A model generated the notes under the pieces. That model ran no database searches. It was not told the origin of the DNA and worked only from the letters and a program-made list of their open reading frames with translations. A stretch of DNA of 64,000 nt from Microvelia longipes. Its lineage: Eukaryota; Arthropoda; Insecta; Hemiptera; Veliidae. The stretch spans positions 16,999,363 to 17,063,362 of the forward strand of contig JACMZG010001870.1 in NCBI GenBank assembly GCA_018340805.1, in the 5' to 3' direction. A program made the position numbers and the translations under genes. Shown piece by piece: positions 22,180-33,427 of the stretch (position 1 is the first letter of the stretch; every line of letters starts with the position of its first letter).

Positions 22180-22390
22180 ATGGGGGATTGGGGTGGTTGG
22201 ATAGGGCCTGCGCTTAACCTGTTGAGTCTAGGCCCTTCCTACTAAACCCTTTCCAGTATCTAGGCTGGCCTCCTGAGGAGGTAATGGAACCGGAGAGACG
22301 TAAAGGCCTGTTGGGTCCCGCCGCATGCTGGGCTACTCATAAAGGACTTCAAACATGGGCTAGACTAGCTGCTTCACACCATTCGGTACT
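22180..22390. other. GC-rich island, unassigned
   Basis: A locally GC-rich block with GGCCTGCGCTTAACCTG, GGCCTCCTGAGGAGG (a small palindrome), GGGTCCCGCCGCATGC. No domain appears in translation. It stands out from the AT-rich neighbours and may be the end of an unrecognised transposon. Confidence 0.35.
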
Positions 22391-22784
22391 GTTAATCAAC
22401 ATTTAATATAAATTAAAGAGGAATTATCAAAACATATGTTGGTCTATAATCTATACTATTGAAATTACTGCAACAATATTACTACAGTACTATACAATAA
22501 AACAGCTTTACGGTCGAAAAATAACATAACTTTTGAAAAAAACACTGTTTTTAAATCAATAAGGTGAACCACAAAGTGAAATCGAAAGTTCAAATATTTT
22601 CCTTTCAGAAACTTTTATAATCGAGTCAAAGTCAACCTAGAAATAAATGTCTAGTCATCGAGTGAATTAAATATCGACGTTAGTGTTATGCTCGCTCAAA
22701 CGTTTTTTAAACTATTCAATATTAGCAAAATACCTTGCTTTACGCTCGCTTAAATGTTGAGTGTAAGATAAGATAGATACAAAT
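22391..22784. other. AT-rich DNA, no gene
   Basis: No supported feature. The short phrase TTATGCTCGCT / TTTACGCTCGCTTAAA appears twice about 55 bp apart (22688, 22740). Confidence 0.3.
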
Positions 22785-22822
22785 AATATGTAAAATCAGG
22801 CGGTTGCCTGATTTTACATATT
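22785..22822. repeat. Perfect 17-bp-stem hairpin
   Basis: AATATGTAAAATCAGGC (22785-22801), loop GGTT, GCCTGATTTTACATATT (22806-22822). It is followed by a T-rich run, so it looks like a Rho-independent terminator, but in this eukaryotic context that is not its likely role. Confidence 0.85.
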
Positions 22823-23159
22823 TGATTTTTTGATTTGTCGATCAATCGTATATTTAACATTTCAAGGTATAACATATTAATCGGTATCAGTAAAATATAT
22901 TTTTCAAGATTTAAGATATTTAAATAAATCTTTATTTTTCATTAAATTTGGCTTAAAAGGTATAATGTCTGCTGCTTTTAAAATTTGTATCTTGGTACAG
23001 TTTGATGCGTGGATAATAAACACCCAACAGAATACATGACGATTTAAAAAAATGCCTAATGCTTTTTGGAATGTTAATCTTTTAATTTTTTTTATTATTA
23101 TTTGTACCTGTGGTATCAGAAACAAATAATAGATTATTAAAAGGATTGAAAAAACATTT

Positions 23160-23503
23160 TCTCCACTGATTTGAACAATAATTTATTGACAAAGCCAGCT
23201 TTCAGCTTTAACAAACCATCATTAGTGTCTAACTAACTAAGTGCAACAAAATAAATGACAAATAATCAAACGAAATCACTACAACGGAAAAAAATAACGC
23301 ATTCACTATTCTTATACCTCTTTTGTATTTGCCTTTATTTATTTATTTTTTACTATTAGTTTTGTTGCTTTTTATTTTTTATCCTGTTGTAAAAATTTAT
23401 TTTGATTTTTTGTAATTTGTTGTTTAAGCACTAATGATGGTTTGTTCAAACTAAAAACTGGCTTTGTCAATACTTTATTATTCAACTTAGTGGAGAGACT
23501 GTT
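23160..23503. mobile_element. MITE with ~70-bp TIRs
   Basis: CTCCACTGATTTGAAC, TTTATTGACAAAGCCAG and AAACCATCATTAGTG at the left are mirrored by CACTAATGATGGTTTG, CTGGCTTTGTCAATA and TTCAACTTAGTGGAG at the right. The interior is AT-rich with no frame. Confidence 0.75.
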
Positions 23504-23847
23504 TGTTTAAATTCCTTTTATTGATTGACTCCACACCTCTATTTATTTATAATAGATAAATACATCACTATTCTTTTATTATTAGTAAATTTAATGAAGA
23601 AATTCACTACTGAAATAACTCGCGTAGAAGGCCCGAGTTATGGGAGCATGACACAAATCCGTTTCAGATCTCCCAGATTACGGAGTTTAAGGTTTCGCGA
23701 GGCTGAAGCAATGTTTTCACCAAATTAATATTTTTTAACTAAACTTATTACATAAATTGACCTCGAGGAAGACAAGAACCTAATTGAAAACACGATTGAT
23801 GTGACGTTAGTCTGAGGGCTTTTTTGCCGGAAAATGATCATTTTTCA

Positions 23848-24290
23848 ATTTTTACTTTTCGTCATTTATACCGTAGGTATATAGGAAAAGTATTGTGTTT
23901 GCAAAAGAATCCAAACCAGGATTTCACCTATATAATTCGTTTCAGGTGTTTTCAAGACCTCCGAAGTAGTTTTCACCAAGTTGTCTGTATGTATGTGTTG
24001 TCTTATCATCGTAGCTTCTAGGCTATTAATGGTAGAGAGTTGAAACTTAAATCAAAAAATAGTGTTTAGGCATAGTTGTACTTACCAGAAAATAATTATA
24101 ATATGACGTCATTAACCTGCTATAATGACTCGGCATAAATGGAAAATTCATTAAACACGAAAAAATTATTCGATTGATTTGAGATTTGGCTCCCATGTAG
24201 TCATATGTAAGACCAATAAATGTGTCAAGTTTCATCTCAATATTAGCATTAGTTAAATTTTTATCGAATGACTTGTATACGTTTTTTAAT
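23848..24290 (+). mobile_element. Repeat family F2, full-length-like copy
   Basis: TTTATACCGTAGGTATATAG GAAAAGTATTG, then GTGTTTTCAAGACCTCC, TTATCATCGTAGCTTC, GAGAGTTGAAACTTA, ATGACGTCATTAACCTGC, ATGACTCGGC and TCAAGTTTCATCTCAA in the order seen in other F2 copies. It lacks any reading frame with recognisable protein. Confidence 0.82.
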
Positions 24291-25365
24291 TGAATGTAAA
24301 AACTCTAAAAATAATTTTAATTTTTTTTAACCTTTATTTGTTTTTCATTACAATAATTTTTATTGATTTTACATAGAGGTAAAAATTTTTTTAAAAAAAC
24401 AATAAATTAATTAATTAAAATATTTTAAATTTATTTATTTATATAAAATAAATAAACATAATTAAGCTAATGTTCAGCTTCACAAAAAAGTGAGACATCT
24501 GAAAATGCACTTAAAAGTATTCATGTGCGTATATATGTATATGTATTAGTATGAATGAATGTATGTGTGTATATGCATGTATGTATGTATTTGTGTGTAT
24601 GAGTATATATATGCAGATATTAAGTATAATAAATAATTAGAAAGCCAATTAAAACGAAAATGTAACCCTCCTCCTAACGGTCTCCCTGACCCTGGAGTAG
24701 AGACTTTTTTACATATTCTGCCATTTACTATTTCTGTAAATTTTTATGTTTTAATAAAGCATTCTTATAAAATAAATAAATTTAATAAAATTCCTCCACT
24801 AAAGAATTAAAAACAATATTCTTGTGCCGTGGAGGCAGTATTTAATTTCAAACGTATACCATTTCAATTGCACTGTCATAGGCAAAAATGCGTTGTTTTT
24901 AAACATTTTGATTAGATATCCGCCATGAATATCATAATTTAAGTATTTTTTAATATGTTATTCTAAATTTTTGGTTGACAATATAACCATATTCAGACGA
25001 TACAAAACTGGTTATTTTTGATCTAATATTATACTGTATAGCCTAATACTTTAGCGTAAGTACTTTAGTGTACGAATAACCATTATCTATATTATATAAT
25101 TACTCATAGACACACACATTACATATCATTCAATTTACAAGATTTAGCGAGTTTTTTTCTTTGCTTCTTATTATTTTAATTGTTATTTTTTTGGCTGTCT
25201 TTAAGTTGGGTGTCAAGTAGATGGATTTTTAGTTTTGTTTTAAAGGTGTTTCTGTTAATTAGGTTGAAATTAAGAACAAGTATATCCCATTATGTTATAA
25301 TTAAGTATACTAAGTTTTGCTTAAATACGGTTAGTTTATCTACGGTTTTTGTTGGATTATAAAAG
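24291..25365. other. AT-rich DNA with a short TATG-type microsatellite
   Basis: 24535-24625 is an imperfect GTAT/GTGT tract. No gene or structured element is recognised in the rest. Confidence 0.45.
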
Positions 25366-25600
25366 TGAAGCAGCATCAAGGGAGGTCAGTTTATGGATGA
25401 GTGACCGCTGTGTATATAACGAAGGTACTTACTGTCTGAGGACGAGCAAAGTGAGTCTAAAGACGCGCTGCCGTTTATTTGGTGATTTTTATATTTTGAG
25501 GACAAGCGAAGCGAGTCCGAATTAGTGAAATTGAGGGTAGCAAATCTGATGTAGTAAGGAAAAGTCCCGAGGCACCCCATGCCTGATATTTTTTAATTTT
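25366..25600 (+). mobile_element. 5S rRNA-related SINE, long copy
   Basis: GAAGCAGCATCAAG, GGTCAGTTTATGGATGAGTG and ACCGCTG (25367-25411) match the 5S 3' half including box C. The body holds CTGTCTGAGGACGAGCAAAG and, about 70 bp later, a second GAGGACAAGCGAAGCGAGTC, so this copy has an internal duplication. The tail GGAAAAGTCCCGAGGCACCC and CATGCCTGATATTTTTT is shared with other copies. Confidence 0.75.
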
Positions 25601-26237
25601 TGTTAATTTTAGTTTTAATAATCGAAACCCTTTCTTGACAAATGCAAACAAGTATGCACGATTTATTTGTATAATAAATCGTGATTATAATTTATATAAT
25701 AAAGATTCATTTATATTATAAATTTATTCAATAACTCCTGGGATTTTAAATAATGATTTAACAAATCATTATTTGTTTTTAAATCTATTCTTAATTAACC
25801 AATAAAGTTTCAAAAAATGCAAATTTTTTTGTTAATAATTTCAAACGTTTTTCCTAATTTTAGTAGAATAATATCCCTCAGGTAAGTTTTGACTCGGAAA
25901 TGTAATTCTAGAATTCATTTTTATGTATTACCTGACATAGCTCTCTGTATATAACCATACATAAAGATAAATACGGTTATTGCTGGTTACACTTAACCAG
26001 TATTAAGCGTAATACTGTTTCAAATATTAGATTTTTTATCACTATTACTTTTCCTAAGAATTTTCAAATATTACAAATATATGAGGTCTACAAATGAGTT
26101 TGAAAACTTTCCGAAAACGATTGGTCGAAGTAGTGTAATGATATAAACGTAATTATATTATTGATATTACAAATGATATATTATTACTAATGTATTTACA
26201 TTAGTGTAAATAATGTAAGAATGTGACTCATTTTGAC
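25601..26237. other. AT-rich DNA, no gene
   Basis: Nothing supported apart from short AT-rich inverted motifs around 25660-25700 (ATGCACGATTTATT / AATAAATCGTGATT). Confidence 0.35.
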
Positions 26238-26753
26238 TCAAACCAAATATTTCTGAGAATATACCTTACATTATGAATAAAAAACATTGTCTGCCTATCC
26301 AGAGTGAAGCCCTTCATATGATTGCGTATGTTCAAAATATTATAAAAACGCACAAATTTCAGTTTTCTTGACATAAGTGGTTCCCTGAGGGTCTTGTACA
26401 AAGCATGAATAGAACATTTTTAAAGGTGATACAATTTTTTGTAAAACGAGTGTTTAATCATCTAAATCAGATGACTACAACCGAAGTTACGGCTCTTTCA
26501 AAAACACTGATAAAATGATTAATTTACACTGTCAGCTAATTCCTTTGAAAATATTGGCTTTTTGTGTATTTTTTGGTCATTTAACAAATATTATAACTTT
26601 AGTTGTATTTATCTGATTATGACGAAAAAACACTCGTTTTATAGGAAATTTTATAAGCTTTAAAATATGTTCCTTTCTTTTTTTGCACACAACCTACAGG
26701 GAACCACTTATTACAAGAAAACTGGAATTTGTGCGATTTTCTAATATTTTAAG
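26238..26753. mobile_element. Foldback element, left part, split by BEL
   Basis: The left arm (AGAATATACCTTACATTATG, GTCTGCCTATCCAGAGTG, AAGCCCTTCATAT, CACAAATTTCAGTTTTCTTG, AAGTGGTTCCCTG, AACGAGTGTTT) is mirrored by the right arm, which begins at about 26615 and is interrupted at 26753 by the BEL insertion, resuming at 33780. Removing the insertion restores a ~620-bp element with ~250-bp arms. No coding capacity. Confidence 0.8.
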
Positions 26754-27105
26754 TGGTGGATTCTGTATTTAAATTTACGCGCTATTTTATATTTTCCGCT
26801 ATCTATTTCTATCTATTTGTATCATATGTGATATACGTCAGCTGATAAGAGAGAATGCTTCCGCGCTAAAAAGGAAACCTTCCTCACTGTTTGTCGTACC
26901 CCGCTCACGATCGTTACTGCGTCCGCTACGAAGATTAATATCAGGTACTTACCGCTTTATATTCTCTTAAATATTATATCACATATTATCTTATATCTTA
27001 TTTATACAGTCCTCTTGCTAATAATTTTCTTTCTGCAAGCACTAACGTGCCAGAGGCCTAACGAGTACGCTGATAATATAACTGAGGCGCTCGTTGTAAC
27101 CTCCA
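26754..27105 (+). repeat. BEL/Pao 5' LTR
   Basis: 352 bp, beginning TG and ending CA, identical to the 3' LTR. It lies after the duplicated TTAAG. Promoter, cap and polyadenylation signals should be within it, but no clear AATAAA is seen. Confidence 0.95.
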
Positions 27106-27789
27106 TTTTTGCTCCTTCTTGGCCGGATCTTTGATCCACTTTTATGCCTTATATACTTATTTTCTTACCACTGTGTTATAATTTTCCGCATAATTTTTAT
27201 CTGTACAGAATCTGCCATAAATATCTTTCTTATAATTCAAGTGTTTTACGATATTTTTGTGTTCTTACGAACTGTAGGGAATTTCCCCTCTGAGGGAAAT
27301 TTATTTTTGTACCAATTATATGTACAATCTGTCAGTTTTTTACAAAGAATTTACTTGTAGGGAAATTTATTGTTTTAAAATTTAGGTTGGTTAAACTGTA
27401 TAATTTAAAATTTTCCCGCTGTTCACTCTACTATAGATCATTATTATGTGTATTTTTCTATGAAAATTCGCTGTATAAACTTCGATAAACTGATTAAACC
27501 TTGTATTGTTTATCATTTTATCTGCAGTTGTCATTGTGTCAGTGTCACTTTTATGTTTAAAACATTAGAATTGTCAAAACTTTTCCTTTATATATATTAT
27601 ATGTATTATTATATATTTTTATGAGAAATTATTATTTTAAATTTATTTTAATTTCATTAAATTAAGTAAGATACTTAATTATTATATTTCATTTTTTAAT
27701 ACAAAAGTTGGTCTTATTTTATAAACTCTTGTTTTTTTACGCAGAATTACTTTACTTTTCCTTTCAATTTATTTATAATTTTCGACACA
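27106..27789 (+). other. BEL/Pao leader between LTR and gag
   Basis: Untranslated leader. A convincing primer-binding site directly after the LTR is not seen; TGGCCGGATCTTTGATCC at 27120, 15 bases downstream, starts with the required TGG and is the only candidate I can name. The 83-codon open frame starting at 27109 has no recognisable product. Confidence 0.55.
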
Positions 27790-29190
27790 ATGACTGACTT
27801 AGATAAAAATCTTGCTAAATTTATTAAGAAAAAGAGCAATATTTTCTACGAGCTCAACGACTTGTTGATCTGATTCCTAACTTAGGAGAAGATCGAGTTA
27901 AAGAGCAGTTTATAGTGCAATTACACACTATAGAAAACACTAAAAACCTTTTTGAAGATGCTGTAGAACAAATAAATGATATTAATTTAGCTCTCAATCC
28001 TGATTTTCAACCTGATTACGCACCTTTAAATGCATTTGAAGAACTATATTGTCAAATTATGGTTGCTCAAGCTAAGTTAGCTTATCAAGCCCGTCCTCAG
28101 CCTCTACCGCTTGAGGCCGATAAAAGTTTATCATTGCCTATAAATGCACTTAGTTTGCTTACTTTACCTCCGCTTAATGTAACGCCCTTTGATGGTACAA
28201 TAAGTAATTGGCCTAGGTTTAAAGAAACGTTTAATAGTGTAATCATACAAAATAGATCTTTAGATGATGTACAGCGTATGCATTACTTACAATCATATAC
28301 TACGGGTAAAGCTAAGCAAGTTATTCAGTCTTTTAGTTTAACAGCTAATAATTTTTATTTAGCTTGGGACGCTTTAATAAAAAGATATCAATCTAATCGA
28401 AAATTAGCTGATCATTACATTCATAAAATTATTAATTATGATACCCCGCCTCACAAGGCAACTCTTGCTACACTTCAAGACTTCTTAACCAAGTTTGATG
28501 ATAATATAAACGGACTTAAACAAGTTTTCTATTCCTGATCGAGAAGATTATGTTCTATTTTCTTTAGCCATTAGACAACTTGACTTAGAAAATAGAAAAC
28601 GTTTTGAAGCTCAGATAGGGGAAACAGATTTTCCCACTCTAAGCAAGTTAATTACTTATGTTCAAAATCAATGTCATGTATTTGAAGTTACCGCACCTAT
28701 TGATATTTCCTCAACTTCATCTACCGCCTCTAAAAGTAAACCTCGATCAAAGGAAAAATTTGTTGGACTTACTGCTGCTACTCAACCTGCTAATAACTTA
28801 ACCGCTAATAATTTAACCGCTAGTAACGCAACCGCCAATAATTTAATCGCTAATACAACAACCGCTAATACCGTAAGCGCGAATATTACAACCGCTAGTA
28901 CCAACAACAAAACTAACTCGCCTATAATCTCTTATCCTTCCGCCTCAACCGCTCAACCTAAATGCGTATATTGTCTACAGAATAATACACACAGTATTTA
29001 CTCTTGCTCAGCCTTCAGGGATTTAAGTATAGACAAACGCATGGAATTTATTTAAGTCAAAGAGAGGTGTACCAACTGTCTTTCTCTTCGGCACTCGACT
29101 TCAAAATGCAACTCTACTAAAACGTGTTTTTCGTGTGGACGCCGCCATCATTCGCTACTTCATGTTGCCGGAGCGCCCACTCTTAGTGGG
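27790..29190 (+). pseudogene. BEL/Pao gag, three frame blocks
   Basis: The likely start is ATG at 27790 (MTDLDKNLAKFIKKK). The frame breaks near 27863 and continues in a second frame to 28527 (residues such as LPPLNVTPFDGTISNWPRFK, a block typical of BEL gag), then shifts at a T4 run near 28526 and continues (SIPDREDYVLFSLAIRQLDL). A Thr/Asn/Ala-rich linker repeating LTANN-like units spans 28780-28910. Zinc knuckles follow: CVYCLQNNTHSIYSC near 28970 and, after an in-frame TAA at 29053, CTNCLSLRHSTSKC and CFSCGRRHHSLLH. Gag would form the particle and bind the RNA. Both shifts fit single-base indels. Confidence 0.85.
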
Positions 29191-29208
29191 GCTAGCCAGG
29201 GGGGGAGT

Positions 29209-29889
29209 ATGGTCGCTCAAAATAAAACAGATAGCGCACAGCTTAATGTTACTGCCGCTACAACTACTCTACATTCTACTACTACCCATACTCCGCCGAA
29301 CTCGACTTTGCACGATATTACTACACAAAGTTTGCCTCTTGTTGTTTTAGGGACCGCTCAAGCTTGTTTACAAAATGGCAATGGCAAATTTCGTACTGTA
29401 AGGATATTATTAGACTGCGCTTCAACTGTTAGTATTATAACGGCAAATTGTGCCAAAAGGTTTAATTTACCTATCCAAGGGACAAAACAATGTCTTGCGG
29501 GTTTAGGATCTGTCACTGTAGCTGAAACAGAGGGATATACTTCCTGTATTATTAAACCGTGTCACTCTAATGGACCGCAAATATCTTTTACCGCGTTAGT
29601 TGTAAACCAAGACTCTATATTAAGTTTACGCTCTGATATTACCTATACTACTGAATTAATTAACCGCTTTATTAACATACCGCTAGCAGATCCTTTATGG
29701 TATAAATCTGAGGTTATAGATCTTCTCATAGGAACCGATGTATTTTTGCAGATACTTACACCATCACAGCTTCCTTGCAGACAAGTTGGTCTAGGTACCT
29801 TGCCTACCATATTTGGTAATGTTATTATGGGACCCGCTTCACTTAACCAAATTTATAATACACCGCTAAACAAGACATGTCTGTTCTAG
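29209..29889 (+). CDS. BEL/Pao aspartic protease region
   Basis: In the same frame as the gag C-terminus, so probably part of a gag-pol polyprotein and not an independent start. Residues 45-66 (VVLGTAQACLQNGNGKFRTV) lead into the active-site block ILLDCASTVSIIT, with Asp69 in LLD-C-A-S where retroviral-type proteases have D-[ST]-[AG]. This is the protease domain common to BEL/Pao elements. GLGSV, ETEGY and IDLLIGTDV (about 95-175) are further conserved blocks. The frame ends at 29889 while RT continues in another frame from 29877, again a one-base shift. Confidence 0.85.
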   Translation: MVAQNKTDSAQLNVTAATTTLHSTTTHTPPNSTLHDITTQSLPLVVLGTAQACLQNGNGKFRTVRILLDCASTVSIITANCAKRFNLPIQGTKQCLAGLGSVTVAETEGYTSCIIKPCHSNGPQISFTALVVNQDSILSLRSDITYTTELINRFINIPLADPLWYKSEVIDLLIGTDVFLQILTPSQLPCRQVGLGTLPTIFGNVIMGPASLNQIYNTPLNKTCLF

Positions 29890-30830
29890 CTACTCAGGTT
29901 GTTCCGATGTCACGTGATACCTCTCTAGAACAAACTGTTTGTAAATTCTGGGAAACAGAAGAAATATGTTCTCAAGTACCACCTGACCCTGCTGATGCTT
30001 TCTGTGAACAGCAGTTCATAGACACTCATATCCGCAACGCCGAAGGCAAGTATGTCGTTCATATGCCGTTTAAGTATCCTCCTGATACCTTACATTTTCC
30101 TCAGTCTAAAGACTTAGCGCTACAACGTTTTTACTCGTTAGAGAAACGACTTCAAAAAAATAAATCTTTAAAAAATTCTTGTTTTGAATTTCTTAAAGAG
30201 TATAAGGATCTTGGTCACATGAAAATTGCTACGACTCCAGGAAAATACTACCTACCTTACTTCTGCGTATTTAACCCTCATTCGCCTACCACTAAGGTCA
30301 GGGTCGTATTTGATGGCAGCGCTAAAATATCAAACTGTTCTTTAAATCAGATGCTCCATGCTGGACCCAACTTACAAAAAGATATATGTTACGTTTTAAC
30401 TAACTTTCGAACACATAAATTCGTGTTTACCTGCGATCTTAGTAAAATGTATAGAGGCATTTTGTTACACGACGAAGACAAGGCCTTCGTAAGAATATTT
30501 TTTAGGGAGTCACCTGATGAGCCTCTCGTAGAATATGAACTTCAAACTGTAACATATGGTCTAACCTGCAGTGGATACCTGGCGCAAAGGTCTCTTATTC
30601 AACTCGCTCGCGATGAAGGTCATCGCTATCCGCTAGCTGCTTCAGTACTTGAAAAAGATTCGTTCGTAGATGACTTGCTAGTGGGTCAAAGTTCAATCGA
30701 ATACTTACTTGAAGTTATGAGACAGTTACGTAATTTGTTAGCCTGTGCTGGTTTCAAATTAAATAAATGGTCGAGTAACTCACCTCAATTTCTAGAAGGG
30801 TTAAAGGAAACTGTTACAGACTGTCTTTAA
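29877..30830 (+). CDS. BEL/Pao reverse transcriptase region
   Basis: The 317-codon frame contains the pre-RT block (CKFWETEEI, residues 22-30) and the RT core: KVRVVFDGSAK (140-150), NQMLHAGPNLQKDI (157-170), the catalytic Asp187 in CDLSKMYRGI, TYGLTCSGYLAQ (226-237) and the FVDD box (263-266), a variant of YVDD. ACAGFKLNKWSSN (~290-303) is the following motif. The order is that of BEL/Pao. The frame stops at 30830 because of a shift near 30820; translation resumes in another frame (VLGIQW-type block at 30861). The ATG at the start overlaps the protease frame and is probably not the true start. Confidence 0.9.
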   Translation: MSVLATQVVPMSRDTSLEQTVCKFWETEEICSQVPPDPADAFCEQQFIDTHIRNAEGKYVVHMPFKYPPDTLHFPQSKDLALQRFYSLEKRLQKNKSLKNSCFEFLKEYKDLGHMKIATTPGKYYLPYFCVFNPHSPTTKVRVVFDGSAKISNCSLNQMLHAGPNLQKDICYVLTNFRTHKFVFTCDLSKMYRGILLHDEDKAFVRIFFRESPDEPLVEYELQTVTYGLTCSGYLAQRSLIQLARDEGHRYPLAASVLEKDSFVDDLLVGQSSIEYLLEVMRQLRNLLACAGFKLNKWSSNSPQFLEGLKETVTDCL

Positions 30831-31700
30831 TAATATGCGAAGATAGTATAAACACCATAAAAGTTTTAGGAATCCAATGGAATCCAATTCATGATGTTTT
30901 TGAGTACAAGGTTGAATTACCGTCTTCTAATTCTTTTCATACAAAAAGAAATATTTTATCTACTATAGCAAGGATCTATGATCCTCTTGGTTTCTTAGCA
31001 CCATTGATAGTGACTTTAAAACTTTTTCTTCAGACTTTATGGAAAGAAAGTAATTTGAGCTGGGACGACCCTATTGACAAAAGTCTTTCACTTTTATGGA
31101 CTACTATTCTTCAAGAACTTCCGCTTATGACAACTATACGGATTCCGCGCTACATTCATACTGATGATGATAGTTTTAATTCTTTTCAAATAATTGGCTT
31201 TTCAGACGCTTCCGAGCGCGCCTATGGTGCTGTTGTATACTTAAGAGTCGCTTTGAATGATAATCAAGGGAAATTGTTTTTACTTAAATCTAAATCAAAA
31301 GTTTCTCCTATCAACCGCTGTCTATTCCGCGCTTAGAATTAAACGGAGCGTTATTACTAGCTAAACTTATTCACTCGCTCAAACCACATTTTGCTGATTT
31401 CAACGTTAATGAATATTATCTATTTACCGACTCAATGATAACTCTAGCGTGGCTTAATAAACCACCTCACTTACTAAAAACTTATGTTGCTAATAGAGTT
31501 GTTTCTATTTTAGAAATGACAGTACAGGACGCTTGGCGTCACGTGCGCACCGCTGATAACCCTGCGGACTTAGCCAGCCGTGGGCTAAATCCTGTTGCTT
31601 ATCGGAATCTAATTTATGGTTTGAAGGGCCTAATTGGGCAAAGTCACCTATCCAAGAGTGGCCATCTTCAGATAAAGAATATATGACTTTCAAAATAAGT
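30820..31700 (+). pseudogene. BEL/Pao RT connection and RNase H, three frames
   Basis: From 30820 the frame reads through KVLGIQWNP, IARIYDPLGFLAPL and, at 31194, IGFSDASERAYGAVVYLR, the BEL RNase H start. A shift near 31316 moves to PRLELNGALLLAKL and TDSMITLAWLNKP (31430) and HVRTADNPADLASRGL (31543), all conserved in BEL RNase H regions. A further shift near 31608 starts the linker to integrase. The minus-strand frame over 31505-31693 is a shadow. Confidence 0.85.
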
Positions 31701-32750
31701 TCAGTTCAAGTTCCTGAATTAAAGATTCTTGCACCGCCAGTTCTAATTATTGACAGAAATAAAGTAATAACTGAAAACAGTTTTATTATTTTCTTTGACA
31801 ACTTTTCTCACATGCGTCTTGCTCTTGCAGTTATACGCCGCTATATTCACAATAAAAGAATACCAGATACCTATCTGAGTCTCGTGCGAAAGGTCACATT
31901 ACTGTTAGTGAGTTAAATGATTCGCTCAAGTCGTTAATTAAAATAACTCAGCAAACGTACTTTATTGAAGAGATTGCACTTTATATCTAGAAATAAGCAA
32001 TGCAGACAATCTATTCAAAAACTTGTACCATTTTTAGACCAGGATGGATTAATACGAGTTGGAGGCCGCTTAGATAACAGTTTGTTAGCTTATGATTCTA
32101 AGCACCCGTACTTATTGCCTGGACGAGGTCATTTCGTTAAGTTGCTTATAGAATATTACCATATTTCTTATATGCACGCTGGTAACCGTACTCTTCATGC
32201 GCTACTGCGTAGATATTATTGGATTCTTTCACCACACTCTATTATTCGGCAAGTTGTTCACCGCTGTGTACGTTGTTCTCGTTTCCGCGCCGCTACCGCT
32301 AATCCTATTATGGGCAACTTACCCTCTCACCGTGTTGTTCCTAGTCGACCTTTTTCTCAAACAGGAGTGGACTTAGCTGGCCCGTACCAAATAAGAGAAT
32401 ATAATAGACGTAAAGCGCCAACTTTTAAGGCATACTTTGCGCTGTTCATCTGTATGGCAACGAAAGCCGTACATATTGAACCCTTGACTAGCTTATCCAC
32501 CGAAGCATTCCTCGCAACGCTTAGCCGTTTTACCTCTAGAAGAGGAGTTTGTTCAGATATTTATTCTGATCAAGGTTCCAACTTTAAAGGAGCCGCCCGC
32601 GAAATGAAAGAAATAATAACCTTTATGAGTTCGATAGAAGTTCAGAATTCCATTGCATCAACTTTAGCAAGACAAAATATAAATTTTTGGTTTAACACAG
32701 CTCGTGCCCCGTTTATGGGGGTATCTGGGAAAGTAATATTAAAAATGTAA
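31683..32750 (+). pseudogene. BEL/Pao integrase, zinc finger and catalytic core
   Basis: The linker to 31880 is followed by two compensating shifts (near 31880 and 31970). The 261-codon block from 31965 then contains PFLDQDGLIRVGGRL, the zinc-binding H-x4-H (His66, His71) and C-x2-C (Cys101, Cys104), and catalytic Asp136 in TGVDLAGP and Asp202 in IYSDQGSNF. Residue numbers count from the TTG at 31965, which is not a biological start. The block ends at a shift near 32712, and the third acidic residue is encoded in the next frame at 32729. Integrase would insert the cDNA; here it is split. Confidence 0.88.
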
Positions 32751-33280
32751 AATATCACCTAACTAGAGTAGTTGGATTGAATGTGCTTACTTTAGAAGAA
32801 TTTTTTACTTTATTAGCTAGGGCAGAAGCCATTCTGAATTCACGTCCCCTCTATGAACTTTCATCTTCTCCTCACGACCTACAAGCGCTAACTCCAGGAC
32901 ATTTTTTAACTGGCAGTCCTATTACCGCCCTTCCTGAATATCCGCTGACTGATATCAACATGCATAGATTATCTCGCTGGCAGCTGGTCAGTCAAATGTC
33001 TCAGCACTTATGGAAAAGATGGGAGCGTGAATACCTCCACACTCTTCAGCAACGTAACAAATGGTTCACTGCCGATAGTAATCTCGAAGTTGGCCAGCTA
33101 GTATGGATCTGTGAAGATAACGCTACACCACTTTCCTACCCTCTAGGGGTAGTAGATAGAATTATATTAGGAAAAGATGGAGTAGCCCGCTCTGCTATCA
33201 TACGGACCGCAACTGGATGTTACGATCGTCCCGTCCGGAAGCTAGCTCCTCTACCACTTCCTTCAACGAATATTAATTAA
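32715..33280 (+). CDS. BEL/Pao integrase C-terminal part
   Basis: Contains the WES triplet with the likely third catalytic Glu (32729-32731), EAILNSRPLYELS, LTPGHFLTGSPITALPE, RLSRWQLVSQMSQHLWKRWE, EYLHTLQQRNKW and RPVRKLAPLPLP, the arrangement of the domain that ends BEL/Pao polyproteins. The C-terminus at 33280 is natural in length and position. No env-like frame follows. Confidence 0.88.
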
Positions 33281-33427
33281 GCTATAGTTTAGGGAAAGGG
33301 GGAGTTTTTTATTTTATTTTCTTATTTTTACTAGAAGTATAATTTTTTTTCTTTTACCTTTACTCAAGTATTCATTTATTTCTTATATTTTCTATGTGAA
33401 AACCTTAGGTTTTCAGGGGGGAGTTTA
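33281..33427 (+). other. BEL/Pao 3' untranslated region with polypurine tract
   Basis: The purine-rich GGGAAAGGGGGAG at 33291-33303 and CAGGGGGGAG at 33412-33421, six bases before the 3' LTR. The second is the likely polypurine tract priming plus-strand DNA. Confidence 0.65.

Noticed and set aside
22785..22830. Rho-independent terminator (17-bp stem, GGTT loop, T-rich tail)
   Set aside because: Sequence fits, but no bacterial gene context exists and the surrounding repeats are eukaryotic.
27109..27360. Frame in the BEL leader
   Set aside because: No similarity to gag; hydrophobic AT-rich product lying between the LTR and the real gag start.
31505..31693. Minus-strand frame inside the BEL RNase H region
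   Set aside because: Shadow of the conserved plus-strand coding sequence.
33284..33427. env-like third gene in the BEL element
   Set aside because: Only ~145 bp separate the integrase stop from the 3' LTR and no frame is present.
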